Below are positions 13,447-14,568 of a stretch of DNA of 14,568 bases, in pieces. Position 1 is the stretch's first letter. Each line of letters opens with the position of its first letter. A program made the translations under genes and the position numbers. The notes under the pieces were generated by a model. The model searched no databases and had not been told where the DNA came from. It was given only the letters and a program-made list of their open reading frames with translations. This DNA comes from Candidatus Latescibacterota bacterium (GTDB lineage: Bacteria; Latescibacterota; UBA2968; GCA-2709665): positions 1-14,568 of the forward strand of contig JASLMQ010000600.1 of assembly GCA_030746455.1 (NCBI GenBank). The letters are read 5' to 3'.

Positions 13447-14568
13447 ATGAAGGTCGCCATCGAGCGAGACGAGCTTCTCAGGGGAATCAACGCGGTTCTG
13501 GACGTGGTGCCCGCGAAGACCGCGCTGCCCGTACTCTCGAACATCCTGATGGAATGCGACGAGAACGGGTGCGTCGGCCTCAAGGCCACCGACCTGGACC
13601 TCTCCGTGATCTGTGGCCTGAGCGGGAAGGTCGAGGTGGCGGGGGCCACAACCGTACCGGCCCGCAAGTTCGCGGAGATCGTGAGGGAGCTGCCGGAGGA
13701 GTCGGTCGTGGTCACCTCCGAAGAGGGCCGGGTCACGCTGGAGCGCGAGGGTGGTGCCAAGGGAACATATGCCCTGATGTCGGTTCCCGCCGAGGACTTC
13801 CCGGATCTTCCGAGCGAGATCGACGGCCCGGAGCTCGTATTCGAGGCATCGGAGGAGGGCACCGGGGGAGGCGATCTGCTCAGGGAGATGATCGTCAAGA
13901 CCTCTTTCGCCGTGTCGAGGGACGAGACCCGGCCTGTGCTCAATGGCGTGCTCTGGCAGATCGGAGAGGGCAGGATGACGATGGTGGCGACCGATGGTGC
14001 ACGTCTTGTGAAGCACTCCAAACCCTTTCCAAAGGCCGAGGCGTCCGGTAAGGACACCGAGGCGATCGTGCCGACGCGGGCACTTCAACACCTGGTGAAG
14101 CTGTTGTCGGGTGGCGCGATGCTGGGGTGCGTGCAGTTCGGGCGAAACCACCTTCGCTTCGACCTTTCGGCCGGGGAGGAGGCCGAGGGCGCCGAGATCC
14201 AGTTGTTCTCCCGGCTGATCGAGGGTCCTTACGTCGATTACGAACAGGTGATCCCCAAGGGCAACGACAAGGAGCTAAAGGTGTCCAACGAGCTCCTGGC
14301 GCCGGCCGTGCGCCGTGTTTCGGTTCTGTCCAGCTCGCAGACCCACCAGGTCAGGCTTCGGCTCCAGAGCGACGCGATCGAGCTGTCGGCCACGAGCCAG
14401 GAGATTGGGGGCGAGGCGCGGGAGACCATGGAGGCGAGCTACGCCGAGGAGGAGATGTCGATCGGCTACAACTCGGCCTACCTCCAGGAGATCCTGCGCA
14501 GAATCGACACGGGCGAGGTTGTTTTCTCGCTGGACACGGCCGTCACCGCGGGAATCATCCGGCCTTCG
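13447..14568 (+). CDS. dnaN: DNA polymerase III beta sliding clamp, 3' end cut by window edge
   Basis: It forms the ring-shaped clamp that holds DNA polymerase III and other proteins on DNA. The visible 374 codons run to the window end without a stop. The start MKVAIERDELLRGINAVLDVV, then LPVLSNILMEC (28-38), LKATDLDLSV (45-54), TRPVLNGV (about 161-168) and VATDGARL (180-187) are all characteristic. The three clamp domains lie at about 1-125, 130-255 and 256 onward. Most bacterial clamps have 366-380 residues, so probably only the last few residues, including the conserved C-terminal strand, are missing. ATG 13447 has GAGGGGAG about 10 bases upstream. It has its own strong promoter and follows dnaA after the oriC candidate. 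Confidence 0.97.
   Translation, partial: MKVAIERDELLRGINAVLDVVPAKTALPVLSNILMECDENGCVGLKATDLDLSVICGLSGKVEVAGATTVPARKFAEIVRELPEESVVVTSEEGRVTLEREGGAKGTYALMSVPAEDFPDLPSEIDGPELVFEASEEGTGGGDLLREMIVKTSFAVSRDETRPVLNGVLWQIGEGRMTMVATDGARLVKHSKPFPKAEASGKDTEAIVPTRALQHLVKLLSGGAMLGCVQFGRNHLRFDLSAGEEAEGAEIQLFSRLIEGPYVDYEQVIPKGNDKELKVSNELLAPAVRRVSVLSSSQTHQVRLRLQSDAIELSATSQEIGGEARETMEASYAEEEMSIGYNSAYLQEILRRIDTGEVVFSLDTAVTAGIIRPS

Noticed and set aside
1..14568. CRISPR arrays, tRNA, rRNA, IS ends or phage genes
   Set aside because: No repeated spacer pattern, RNA gene core or transposase was seen on either strand.

Overview
This window looks like the replication-origin neighbourhood of a high-GC bacterial chromosome. 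The gene order is tmk (cut), a CDP-alcohol phosphatidyltransferase, a cyclophilin lipoprotein, icd, a fumarylacetoacetate-hydrolase-family gene, wecB, then rsmG, mnmE, yidC, yidD, rnpA, rpmH (leftward), then dnaA and dnaN (rightward, dnaN cut at the edge). YidC has an N-terminal membrane anchor and a large periplasmic domain, which points to a two-membrane (diderm) bacterium. The phylum cannot be fixed from this sequence alone. No IS element, CRISPR array, tRNA, rRNA or phage gene was seen.

Layout. Positions 1-1292 hold tmk and the phosphatidyltransferase, both leftward, with a rho-independent terminator between them. Positions 1293-1580 are non-coding and carry an unexpected cluster of DnaA-box-like 9-mers beside a good sigma-70-type promoter. 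Positions 1581-3645 hold the cyclophilin and NADP-type isocitrate dehydrogenase, leftward. A divergent control region (3646-3909) leads to two rightward genes, the FAH-family hydrolase and wecB. These converge on the long leftward operon rpmH-rnpA-yidD-yidC-mnmE-rsmG at a strong 14-bp hairpin (6112-6143). An AT-rich divergent promoter region (about 10740-10970) and a long non-coding leader (to 11292) precede dnaA. The 774-bp dnaA-dnaN gap holds DnaA boxes in both orientations, AT-rich stretches, a dnaA terminator and a near-consensus dnaN promoter, and is the best oriC candidate.

How it works together. DnaA would bind the boxes in the dnaA-dnaN gap and load the replisome whose clamp is DnaN. 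rpmH, rnpA, yidD, yidC, mnmE and rsmG serve ribosome, tRNA and membrane-protein biogenesis. Two parS-like sites, one a perfect 18-bp palindrome filling the mnmE-rsmG gap and one just upstream of wecB, suggest ParB-based origin segregation, although parA and parB are not in the window. Most genes left of dnaA run leftward, which fits an origin near dnaA-dnaN; FAH, wecB and dnaA run the other way.

I found no wholly new system. The best leads are regulatory: the second DnaA-box cluster about 11.4 kb from oriC, the two parS-like sites embedded in gene starts, and two 10-bp inverted repeats beside the FAH and dnaN promoters.
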